Shown here piece after piece: positions 15,271-26,880 of a DNA stretch of 64,000 nucleotides. Each line of letters opens with the position of its first letter. Position 1 is the stretch's first letter. The notes beneath the pieces are model-generated. The model saw nothing but the letters and a program-made list of their open reading frames with translations, was not told the origin of the DNA and ran no database searches. Origin of the DNA: Limanda limanda (taxonomy: Eukaryota > Chordata > Actinopteri > Pleuronectiformes > Pleuronectidae). The DNA is taken from assembly GCF_963576545.1 (NCBI RefSeq), contig NC_083636.1:9488856-9552855 (forward strand). The letters run 5' to 3'. The position numbers and the translations under genes were made by a program.

Positions 15271-17134
15271 TGTGTCAGGTAGGATACTGATCGTAAACAA
15301 CAGGTAATGCTCTCGTAGACAGATTTCGCACAAATGTCAAACAGAGGCTTACATTCGTAAACTCTCTGCAGATGAGAAGGAGAGAAGTTTGAGAGAAAAT
15401 TATCGGGAAAAATTGGGAAATTTCTCGGATGAAACAAGTTGATGTTTGGCAGCCGACAGTGAAACCGAATTAAAGGTTGACTGTGATGAATGAACTCTCT
15501 CACAAATGTTTCTCTCGCAGCATACTGAAATAAAAACCTGCCTGGGGGGGTAAGACACAGATCTATAAGCTAGATCGTATGCTTTGAAAATTTAAGTGAA
15601 CCAGCGCTGTAACCGTCCTAATCATGGCTGTTGGGAATGGGGCCGATCGCCGTTGTTTTTTTTCTGAAACCGCAAACGTGACCTGCAGTAATTGAGCAGT
15701 AAAGATTCAGTCCGCATAAACCTGAAGCCCCCCATCGCTGCTGTAGAAAGAGCTGCTCACCTGTTAATTCAAAATTAGGTGAAGCTCGCGGTCATCATTG
15801 GAAACAACAACATGAGAGGACGCTGTTGTGAACTGAGTCTCTGGTCACCTGTTTCTGAAAGGTTTTATTAATATTGAAGGTATCATATGTCCTAATTAGA
15901 CAATGTACTTCCTTGAGACCTTAATGATACACATGCCAATTTGGAGGCTTGAGATAAAGGAGCCACAGACAGACAGCAATAGACTTCTGGAATTAAATAG
16001 ATACAAACTGTAGTTCATGAGTTTTAAAATGCAGACACACAGGTGTAGTTCTTCAAAAAGGTGACAGGGTTTGTTTGGGCTTAAAAAACTTTAAAAAAAA
16101 AAAGAAGCCAAATCCAATTAACAGGTTGTTGCTGGAAGTGACCTTTTCCTTCATAATCAACTTTATTGGCCAGCGCCCGGCTTCCAGGTTCAGTGGCCGT
16201 GATGAAGAGCTGCCAAATTGAGAGCATTCAGGCGTGAGCTCGGGTGTGTGCTCAGAGATAAGGGTTTCCATAACTAAGAGAAATATGTGGGACCCCCTTC
16301 CTGCAGGGCGATTAATGACATTAGCAGCACAGCACTTCTTCCTCACTCCACCTCTCTCTCTCTTTCTCCCTGGACGCCCAGGTGCAGTTTGGTTTTTACT
16401 CCTCCACGTTTATGAGGGTAGCGTAATGGGTGGCGGTGCAGCTCCAAACAAACTGGGGGCCAATTAAATGTAAAGGCTTCCCGGGCATGCGGCCAACAAG
16501 AGGGCCAACAACTCGTTTTATATACAGCCCTCAGAGGAGGAACACTGGATATGATTTCCTGGATGCCACAAAAAAAAAAAAAAAGCTAATTTCTTGGAAG
16601 TTTTAGTTCATCACTTTTTAATTTATTTGCGAGTGGGGTCGGCGATACGGAGAAGCCACTCTTTTATAGTATTTCTTGTTTTCATATTGTGATATTCATA
16701 TGTATTATAGTGGAGTAAATGTACTAGAAAACCAATTTCAAACGTTTGAATGGATAAAGAGGTGACTGTTCGAGGCTTGTACAGCAAATTTAATACAGAC
16801 ACGCAAAGTTACATTATACTGACATAAAAAACCTTGCAGCATTATCCAATGTGGACAAAATATTGATAGCATATATCAACTTAGATACTTAAGATATTTG
16901 ATAATATAGATAATGACAAAACCCAATCATAATCTGCCATCTGATTCACGATAAAATCCAATGAAGAAAAATTAAAAAAGCGTTTTGGAGTTGTGCACTA
17001 AATAGAATTACTATAGAACACATTAATGGTGGTTTTGATAATCACATGTATTACCACATTTATTTTAAAAACTCTACATTTAGGGCTCCTTACGCCAGGT
17101 GTTTCAAACCTTCTCAGACATGTAATGACATTTA
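15271..17134. other. Noncoding stretch
   Basis: No supported gene. Contains short A-runs at about 16093 and 16569, and AT-rich DNA. Confidence 0.5.
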
Positions 17135-17160
17135 CATATATATATATATGTATATATATT
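17135..17160. repeat. (AT)n alternating tract
   Basis: Alternating TA/AT with one GT break; self-complementary. Confidence 0.85.
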
Positions 17161-17284
17161 TGAAAAGGTTAACACCCTTTTATCAAAGGTGGGAATCTGG
17201 AAAGGTGCTTTCACACTAAACCCTTCAACCACCACATTGTCTACCATTCAGAGATGTTCCCTTTCTCTACTGCCCCTTGGCTAT

Positions 17285-17286
<2 letters not shown>

Positions 17287-17369
<83 letters not shown>

Positions 17370-17383
17370 ACACACACACACAC
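17287..17383. repeat. (CA)n microsatellite, long
   Basis: About 97 bp of CA with a single TA interruption near the right end. Confidence 0.97.
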
Positions 17384-19337
17384 CTATGTCAGACATGGTC
17401 TTAGCACCGGCCGCCTGTACTGGAGGTTCAGATAGCTCAGGCCGTCTGTGGTCTTGTCTGTCATGAAATTCTCATAGCTAGAGAGTCTAGATCACTAATA
17501 ATAACATAAGAACATTTGGGGTGAAGTTACACTTTAACCTTGTCTAAAGCAGGAAGACGAAGCCGTGTTTCACACCAAACCTATCAGCAGTTTCACAACT
17601 TGGTTTATATACAGCATATTTGCACAGGGCTCTTTATCGCTGTGAATATGTGCTATATTAGCAGAGCCGGAATGCCCCATATAGTCGTGGCATAAAACTA
17701 AATGCATCATCACACCAGATTAACAGGGCACAGCCTGGAAAACAACAGGTGCTGGTATCCTCACAGCCTCCCATTAACACTCATCTGGGTGGAAAAAGGG
17801 ACACATTTCACCCTCCAACAGTCTCCAGGTTAATGACACTATCAGATTTCACCAATCCGACAGATGCCAGGCAACAATGAGCGCGTGTGTATTTGTGTCA
17901 TTTAGTATTCAAAACCCGATCCCCACACGCACACCGCAGGCTTGTCGCTGGGATCTCTCAGGAGGACGGGAAGACTGAAACTAGAGCAACTCGAGAGATG
18001 ACAACAGAATCCTTTGAAATTCGTCTTTTATCCATTTGCACCGTGACATGAAATTACATCCGTGATTTCATTCATAGCGCGGCCGTCTTCTGTTATAGAA
18101 AACACGCACATTGTTTATTTATCCAAGCTTGATCCGCACTGATACACAACAAACAAGTATTCCCTCCGTAACTGAAGGTGCTCTTTCTTCATCAGACTTA
18201 TTATGACAGTACAGAACGGCCTCTTGGGAGTTGTTGTTTCTGTGGAGCAGAGGGACACAGAGACCATTCATCACCCTTCTGAATGAGAACATGGCCGGGA
18301 CATGACTAACCTCTGGTGTTGTTAATTACCCGCCATGAACATGCTACACGGATGTCCCAGCTGTTTCTGGGCGAGTATGAACATCCAGCAAAGCTCTCTG
18401 GGGGATGTGGAGCTGAGAGCGACAGCTTGTCCCCAACATCCTGATTGGCTGAGTGGATTTCCTCTGTGCCGTCGTGGCAACTCATGGTTCCTAATCTGTT
18501 TAGAATTGAGGTTTTGATCAACATCTTGTATTGTCCTCTGTGCACCAGGGGTATGTATTTCCCCCGTGCACCAGCAAACTCCAATATTTTGAGATCAGAA
18601 TATTCAAAAGATGTTTCCAACAAATGCAAATGTTCAAATTAATTTTCCTTGACTCTCCAGATCTGGCGTGAAGACGACAGGCTGCAGACGGGAGGAGCGG
18701 CCGGATGACCGAGCGCATTAATAATCACGTCATGTACAGATTTCATGATGAGGACCAGGCATCCTGATAATGGGCAGGCATGAGCAGCAATCTGGGAGAG
18801 AGAGACTGACGACGCCCCAGCCCCACACCCCCACCCAGCTCCCATGCCCTTCATCACCCCTCCCTTCCTCTCTGTTGTATTGTTACATCTCATTTTCCCC
18901 ACGATCCATTTCAGCGACACTGGCGAGCATACGCTCAGGTTGAGGTCAGGGCCGCGTGATGGAATTAGCGTCTTGAGGACGATGGATTGCTCCTCTGACT
19001 GTCAGCAGTGCTGGGGGCGGAGGGTTGGTTAGCAGGTTATTGATTCACATAAAGGGGGCACCTATTAAATAAATCAAGAAATGTTGACATTGTTTAAATG
19101 GTAACCCTAGAATATACATGCATGCTTCCAGGTCAGCCCATCACGTTCCCAGACTAAATTATCTCAACAATAAATCGACAACATTATTTGTACAGATGTT
19201 GATCGTCCTTAGAAGATAATCCTCATTTCATCTAGTTTCCTGTTAAATATCTTAAAATATAAAAATATAAATTGCCACGAATGTTGCAGACGTTCCTTGA
19301 TCCCAAATGTTCCCAATGATTTGTCTTTCCTCAATCG
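17384..19337. other. Noncoding stretch
   Basis: No supported gene. Open frames at 18300-18920 on both strands overlap one another, have no splice context and show no protein-like composition. Confidence 0.5.
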
Positions 19338-19460
19338 CAAGCTTGACATTCGTGGTTTTGAGTGACTCAACAGCTATTGGGTGGATTGTCGTGAAATTAG
19401 GTTCAGATATTCTTGTCTCCCACAGGATGAACTGTGGTGATCGCTTGACTTGTATCTGAG
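19338..19460. repeat. Dispersed fish repeat fragment
   Basis: The ordered phrases GACATTCGTGGTTTTGAGTG, CAACAGCTATTGGGTGGATT, GTCGTGAAATTAGGTTCAGA and a GGATGAACTGTGGTGATCG block match, from memory, a repeat family abundant in teleost introns. It is diverged and has no coding sequence. Confidence 0.55.
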
Positions 19461-21601
19461 GACCATTAACTACAGAATGAAAGTGTGTGAATGAAATGTG
19501 AAGTTGATCATTTGATGGAAACACTGATTAAGCTAGAAAATTATATTGCAGATTTTTTTTTAAAAGGTGCATCCTGTAAGTTTAAATGAAAAGCGGACTC
19601 TGGAGAAGAATGCATTGTCTTGGTTTTGAAGAAGCGTAATTAATATTGAGCAGAGTGATTACAAATTGAAAACCCTGTCTCAGATCAAAGTGTGTGTTGG
19701 TAGTCTGCTGGTGTAATTATGTGCTAAACAGGCTGATGATCCAACAGAACTGGCTGCAGTTCGCACAAGAACAAGAAACACATGTTTATTAGTGGAGACT
19801 TCAACTGAGATTAATGAGAAACAGAGGAATCTAAACGGGACAATTATTTAATCAGACTATATCTCTGTATAAGCATCAAAGCTTAGGTGAAATCTATCCA
19901 TTCAGACCACTATGCAACATCTGAACAAGACCGACTCAATTAGTTTGAGAAAATCAAGGTTGGGTTTTGTGTTAAATCCTGTTCATGCTGCAATATATTT
20001 CAACATTAATGTAGAGAAAAGGAATTATACAAAGCCCTTAATGCACATTTACACATGTGCCTGGCAGCTAAGTGACTGCAGTGAGGATTTCCACAGGCTG
20101 TTGGCAGATGCGGTGTGAGCTGGAGCTGCTAGGCGACGGTGCTGGAATGCCTTCCTTTTGTATGCCTCTGTGCTGGAGATACAATGTTACACCGCGAGAT
20201 GAAATATATTAAACTGGCTTACATTTTAGCCATCGCTGTTTATTTTCTGACAGCGAGCACAACTCGGCTACGCTTCAATGAAAGCAGCAGCGGGGGGAAC
20301 AAGAATCGAGAGCATTGTGTGCTGACAATACGGGAACAGATCGGATTAAAGAATAAAGAATAGGGATAAGGCGGGAGAAAGAGTGTAAGGGAATGGGATT
20401 AAAAAAGCAGCATCCAATGAAGGAAAAAGGGGATGATTTGCCTTCTCTTGTTCTTTTTTAACACGGTGGTATAATTGCTGGAGATATGGGATGGAGAGGT
20501 GTGACACGTGGGGGGGAGGATGCTCAGTAGCTGCGAGGAGCACAAGTACATCTTAAATGGTTGATTGGCGAGCCTTCCACACAGAGAATTCCCAGAGAGA
20601 CCCTCATCCCTATACCTTCCCTCTCCAAAAAAAACCTAATGCCACCATTATGCATGTAGAACGTTTGGCAAGTATCCCTGAGCATAAACACACACACACA
20701 CACACACACATTAGATAAATTGGCTCCCTCGGTGAGCAATTGTTCAATCGAATGCAAGGTTAACATGATGCAACAGCCAGGAAGTAGGAGTCGTGGTATT
20801 TGTGCTCATTCCTTCAGCGTGTGAAACATTAGCAAAAATGTTGAATTATCAGCCAGATTATGCACTCCCTTCAGCTAATGAAGAGGAAAATGGGAAACTG
20901 CCTTTGCGTTAAAGAGATCGTTTTGTTTTTTTACAGTTAACTGGTAATGAAAGCCGGGGTTGGGTTGCATACTCGGGTTGCTTTGGTGAATGCATCAGAA
21001 TGAAATAGAGGGGAAAGAAACAGGCAATTTCCTGCAAGACCAAATTGAGTCATGGATCTGAAAACGTCTGTAATGACAGCGCGGAATGGAGCTGCTACTT
21101 AATCGGCCCGCTGTTGGAACATTGAATAAAGTCAGATATGACAAAATGTTGACAAAAATCGAATCGAATCATGGGCTTAATGGTGAGGGGCCGTTTTCTA
21201 GTTCTCCCCCAGAGTCGGGGAGAAACAACAATAAATAAGACGAGCTAATAACAGCAACATCAAGAGGATTAGTGCTATTATGAATAATTGAAGACGCAGC
21301 TTAAATACCTTCTGGAGGGGGGGGGGGGGGGGTCTCACTGGCCCCTCTCTCGGAGACATACAGGATCACGTGACTCTCCAGCAGAGCAAACAACGCCATT
21401 AAACCTTAATTCACCGCCTCAGTGTATTTGCAAAGTCAACGAGATGTAAAAAGCCCCGAGGAACCGATCTTGACCTCTGGCCTCAGCTTACATATATTTA
21501 GGTATAAAACTGTTGATATTATTCGTAGATTGTGTGTTTTATTTATCCAGCTGGAAAACAGAACTATGGGAAACGATGACATGAGAGCTTATTTCACACA
21601 C

Positions 21602-21637
21602 GCCCACTGTGCCCACTGTGCCCACTGTGCCCACTGT
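21602..21637 (+). repeat. Four tandem copies of a 9-mer
   Basis: GCCCACTGT is repeated four times without error. Confidence 0.97.
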
Positions 21638-24090
21638 TGCTTTGTGTAATAAGGATGCCCCAGAAACAAAAATGCTATTTGCCGGTTTCTCCACATCTGG
21701 TTTGCACTTTAGCACCACATCACTGGCATGGAGATATTTTGAAAAATGTAGTGTGTGTGGAAGGAGATGGGGTTTTTTTTGGTAATGGAGGGGGAATTAC
21801 CCGTTAAAAAAAATCCACATTAGTGTAGACACGGCATTAATTCAACTCCGCACAATCCCGTGGCACTCAGGCCATGATCGAGCTCAACAGCTACAGAGAA
21901 CGGATATAGTACAACAAAAAAAGATGTACGATAACTGTAAAATGTTCAGTACCACTTGGCACAAACAGAAGAAACCACCACTCCCAATATGTATAGGTAA
22001 TGTTCTGTGTTGACAGAAACCCTTCCCCCCCACCCATACACCTTCCAAAACCACTCAACCTATAGGCTATTTCCTGTCAGATGATGTTGAATGTCTTGTT
22101 GTGTGAAGCAAGTTGCCGTAGCTGCAAAATGAGCCTCTTCAAAGTAATCAATCACCCTGCCGGAGGCTCATTGTGCTACAATAACCAGCTTACAGAATGT
22201 CTTTGTTATCACAATTACACTGAGAGCTTACACACGGAGGTGGCTACTGTCGTAATCCCAGTATTTACCCTACACAATGCAGTAGCACTACAGGCGAGTC
22301 TTACTTCATAGCATAAACGCGTGTAACCCAACACATGGATTTGTCCGACAGCTCGGCTGGAAGCAACCGTGAGCATTAAACTGCGTAGTCACGTAAAAAG
22401 CATTATTTTTCCATGTGCACGATACATGTATCCATTTCAGTTAAGGCCTCAAGGCCCCTTGACATCCTTCATCGTCAACACAGAGTGACACCTATCTTGG
22501 GAGATAGGGGGAGCCTTACTACACTGGCTGTCACTCAAACCAAACAGCCAATCACCACAGGAGAGCCACAACATGTGGAAGTTCTATATCTTTCACGAGA
22601 GCCAGACAGGAAGGTAAAATAATTGCTGATCGAGGCAGAAAATGCCAGGTTCGTGAGCTTAGCCCAAGAAATACATTCAACGAATAAAAAATTATGTTAA
22701 ACCTATTGATGTCTGTTATCTAGACTTGTGCTTGCAACCCAGGATTTTTACCGGAAAGCCTCTGTCTAACACTGGCAGTTTTGAGGAATTGGCGTTTTAG
22801 GCATGTTTGAATAATTTAAGATGTTCATTGTCAATTTGTGTGATGGGAATTGGAGGACATAACATCGCACTTTACCCATAAGGGAGCCACGAATTCAAGA
22901 TGTCTCTCGGACTCATCTGGTTTTGATTGTGACTATTCTTTCTCAAATTTGTCATTTATGAGTTCTCCAACTTTATTGCTGTAATCAATTGTTGGGAGAA
23001 CATCTTCAAGACGCGGAATGTTTATTTGCTCTAATTTGGGTCACAATTCCATGCTGACTCTCAAGGAGGAATTCCACTATAAAACGGATGAAGGGCTTTC
23101 AGTGAGTGAAATCATTCAATTATCAAGTCAGTGGAGCAGAAAGCCCACGCTGCTGACGTGAAACAGGACAGATTCTGATGTTTTCCATGTGGCATCACAC
23201 CCACAACGAGGCAGGGGGCAGGACAGAGGAGCCTGACCTACCAGAGAGAAATCAATATCCCAGAGCAAAACATCTACGGCTCCCATGGGAAGCCCCGGTC
23301 AATAAGCCAAAAATATCTGTTGGTGAAATTAAAGAAGCAGCTGTTTTATCTATTCAACCTCATCGAATGCTGCCATAGCTCTGCATGGTATAACGAAGCA
23401 GTGAGTGGACGTGAGAACAAGAGCTTGGGACAGACATCAGTCTGGGCTATAAACAATAGCCACAGCAGCTTGGTGACGGCGCAGTGCTGAAAAATGGGAA
23501 TTTACTGCTCCCATTAAGAAAAAAGGCAACTCTAGGCAGTAAATAAAATCAGGATGCCGCAACAAAATGGGTGACGCCAGGCGTGTTTCTCCGCATTACA
23601 CGGGAAAGCACCTAATGTGTGTCAGTCTGCCTGTCACACAGGATGAACAGCCCAGAGGTTGTTTGGTGCAAATTAAATTCCAACGAGGGGTGAATTTACA
23701 TTTAAGGAAGGCAATCTAATTAAAGTGCCATGCGCGGTCATGTATCTTAAATTACATGCCAACACCATGCAAATGCGGGGGGGGGAAACCAGACTTCAAG
23801 CTCACGGCGCTTGAGAGAAACGGGAATGTGATGAGCCAACACCCCACGAACCTGTTTATGTGGATGAGATTAAAGCAAAAAAATCCAAGGGAAGTAATTT
23901 CATTTTCACAGCTTTGCCTTTGATTGAAATAGGTTAATACTTTTTCCATGTGTTGTATTGTCACCACCCAAACCCTCTACCTGCCCAGATGATACAATAC
24001 TGAATTTAATTTTCTGACTGTTTCTGCATCAAACCTCGTGGTTCTGTACATCACACAAGAAGAGAGATCAAATTTCCCCCTCCACCCGGG

Positions 24091-24120
24091 AGAGAGGAGG
24101 AGAGAGGAGGAGAGAGGAGC
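24091..24120 (+). repeat. Three tandem copies of a purine 10-mer
   Basis: AGAGAGGAGG is repeated three times, the last with C at its end. Confidence 0.9.
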
Positions 24121-24403
24121 GTTTCATTCAGACGCCGTGGACTTGTTGATGTGCCGGATCGGGGGTGATGTCGAATTGTATTACCAGGGGCCGCCCTGTG
24201 CACAAAGCTGTGGTGTCGGGGGAGGCGGGTCGGCAGCAGGGTGAAGGTGAGGAAGGACGAACAAGGGAGGAGATCCATCGTGTTGAGGTGATTCACAGGA
24301 GGAGATTGAAAGAGACAAAGAAGGTGTGTGGACAGAAGGATGAAACCCAAGAGTCGATCAGTGGGTTTGAGAACCATTTTGACATTTAATAACTGGTTTA
24401 CTT

Positions 24404-24621
24404 AAGCCGTTTTCAGACATGAAATCCAGAACCTTGGCACGATGGTGTCCACAAATAAATCCCTGGAACATTCAGGTGAGGGGTACTCTCTGTTTTCTCA
24501 CATGAGCTCACTCGGACATTATCCAGAGTTTCTACCAGGAGCAGAAATGTCCCCAGAAACTGTCTCAAGCATTTGCATTTCAGGAGATTCAGTGCTCAGT
24601 GTATATGTCTGAATGCAGCTT
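24404..24621. mobile_element. Possible MITE with diverged terminal inverted repeats
   Basis: The left end AAGCCGTTTTCAGACATGAA is matched in inverted orientation by the right end, whose complement begins AAGCTGCATTCAGACAT. That is about 14 of 17 positions. The 218-bp length and lack of coding potential suit a MITE. No unambiguous target duplication is visible, so the superfamily is unassigned. Confidence 0.45.
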
Positions 24622-25020
24622 TAGATTCACATTGTGGTAAAAGCAAACCAGACGTTGTGAACCACAGCCCACTTGGTGTGCTTTCTGATATGGTTTTGAA
24701 CAAACTGTTGCTCATTACTGTTGAATGACTCACACCTCCCACCCTCTTGGTGGCATACTCTCATGAACTGCGGTACAGGGAGAAGAACTCCACAGTTTGT
24801 TTTGTATATGAGAAAAAGAATATGAATATTTACAGTGAACCACAGGCATCAAATATTACTAGCAAAAAAGGTTCAATTGTGGAACGAACTGGCTTCAATC
24901 ATTTTAAAATGGCCAATGTGAACAGCCTTACCTTGGTTCATTACCTTTTATTTTGTAGAACCCGAAAAATACATCCACACGTCGCTTCTCAGATGCTTTG
25001 GTGTGATTCACCAATTAATC

Positions 25021-25140
25021 TTTATGCTAAGCTAAGCTAATCACCCCGAGGCCTTTTAGCTACCTGATGGGTGCACAGACATGGGAAGTGTTTATTCTCA
25101 TGCAGCTCTCACGAAGAAAACTCTAAATGCCTGAATTATC
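25021..25140. repeat. Dispersed fish repeat fragment
   Basis: The sequence starts TTTATGCTAAGCTAAGCTAA and continues with blocks resembling TAGCTACCTGATG, ACAGACATGGGAAGTG and TCTCACGAAGAAAAC. From memory this matches a very common teleost repeat that begins with the same GCTAAGCTAA string. It is diverged, with no termini defined. Confidence 0.55.
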
Positions 25141-26436
25141 AGAGTAGCATAATGTTTGATGCTTTTGTACTATTTTGGTTACAAGTAAAATTAAGGTGAC
25201 AGTGTCATTAACACATAGAACCGGTTTCATTTAAACTCATCCACACAACCATTTAACTCATCTCTACTTTTGAGTGAATCTTGGCGTCACAAAGCATGAT
25301 AGTAGAATCTCATCCGGTTAGTGACACCATAAAATCGGTTGGTTAAAAGTGAATTTGCGTTGACAGAGAGACGTTCCCCCTGCTCACTTTCCATCTGCTC
25401 TGGGATTTAGCATGCAGCATCATCCGGCTCTCCTCCTGTGTGGCGTATCAGACTGCAAACCAGCTGTGGCAGGTCTATTAGACGGGTGAAAGAAAAGGGA
25501 AAAGAGTCACGGGCTGTTAATAAGGACCAGTCGGAGACAGAGGTGTGTTTCCTGGCTGGGTGCGCGCTCCGTGCCAGGGATCACTCGTAAAAGCCAGCCA
25601 GCCTCCCAGGGCATCGTTACAAGCTCCCACACACCTGCCATGCACGGAGGAACCACCAGCTTTCGGGAGGTGTGCGTGCATGTGCGTGTGTGTGTTGTAT
25701 CCGAGACAGGCCTGCATGGCACAGATGTGAGTTTACAGTCGGAGGTTTAACAACGTGTGCTCCAGGAATTTCACGACTTCTCTCCCAGCTTTGATTAAAC
25801 ATTTTCGAGCTTTGATGACTTTAAATAAACAAACAATTGAAGGAAAGTGCACAGACCAGTGGATATCCAGTCCCGTGTTTGCGGAACCCCACAAACTGAG
25901 CAACAAAACAAACAGACGCTCTCAGATGATAAACCTCCGAGGCTGAATGGGTGATAGAGCATGAATCAGCAGCAATAAGACCAATAATTATATCACTTTT
26001 TATGACTGGAAGCCCTTTATTCTGTAATAAAGACACAGTAATGCTGCACCAGAAGGCAGAGTGTGTCTGTTCTCTTTTTTCTCACTTCTATTAACTCTGA
26101 AATAACACACCAAACCTCTGCTGCAGAATTGGGTTCATCACAGGTCCTGAAAGGGTTTTCTGCGGTGTTAGCAACAAACTACAACTGTTACATTTTCACA
26201 GTGTTATTTTGATATTTTTGGATAAATGATACCAGGCTCAAGTCTGTGCACTAAATAAAACTAAAATAAAAAAAAATTTAAAACTTCAGTGTGCATTGGA
26301 GTTCTGTAGTTTCATACTACTGGACTACTTGGATTTAGGCAAAGTATATTCTTTAATAAGCTGATAAGTGATTGAGAGTTAAAAGGGAACCAGCTAAGGT
26401 TAAAGTGCTTGAACAATTTTTGAAACTAACAATTTA

Positions 26437-26598
26437 GTAGCACTTAAATGGCACTTACTTATAGCACTTTGTAGTTTTGCTTTATTTTGAAGAAATTGTA
26501 CTTTCTTGATTCTTGTTGTGCTGGGTCTGTACCCTTGGGGTTGAATGCACTTATTGTAAGTCGCTTTGGATAAAAGCGTCAGCTAAATGAAATGTAAA
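26437..26598 (+). mobile_element. SINE/LINE 3'-tail copy
   Basis: The right part reads TTGTAAGTCGCTTTGGATAA then AAGCGTCAGCTAAATGAAAT, a nearly unmutated example of a 3' end shared by many teleost non-LTR elements. The upstream TTCTTGATTCTTGTTGTGCT and GAATGCACTTATTG belong to the same family. No tRNA head or reverse transcriptase is attached, so this is a 5'-truncated copy. Confidence 0.75.
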
Positions 26599-26699
26599 AA
26601 TACAGACCTAATGCCAGGAGTTGATTGGCTAGCATATGGATATGGCACCGTGGAAACAGGTAACCTACTTCTCTCTAAATTACAAAAACACCCACCAAC

Positions 26700-26880
26700 C
26701 ATAGACTGTGTATAAAGATGGACGAAACAACTGCCCCCCCCCAAAAGTGAAGCCAATTTAAACCGATTGTAATCAAATCTTTATTAAGCAAATTAACTGT
26801 CACTGCCTTGTTAACCTCCATGTTAGTGTTTGGGACAAACTGAAAGGTACATGTGAAATACATTTTTGCTCAAAGGTGGT
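26700..26880. repeat. Dispersed fish repeat copy
   Basis: CATAGACTGTGTATAAAGAT then GGACGAAACA and, after a C-run, AAAAGTGAAGCCAA are hallmark phrases of a widespread teleost interspersed repeat (recognised from memory). The right boundary is approximate. Confidence 0.6.

Larger units (their letters stand above)
19461..24403. other. Noncoding stretch with candidate conserved blocks
   Basis: No supported gene. Holds a short (AC)n at 20688-20710, a G16 run at 21317-21332 and a 9-bp minisatellite at 21602-21637. A low-repeat stretch at about 20815-21130 is compositionally like a conserved noncoding element. Confidence 0.45.
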
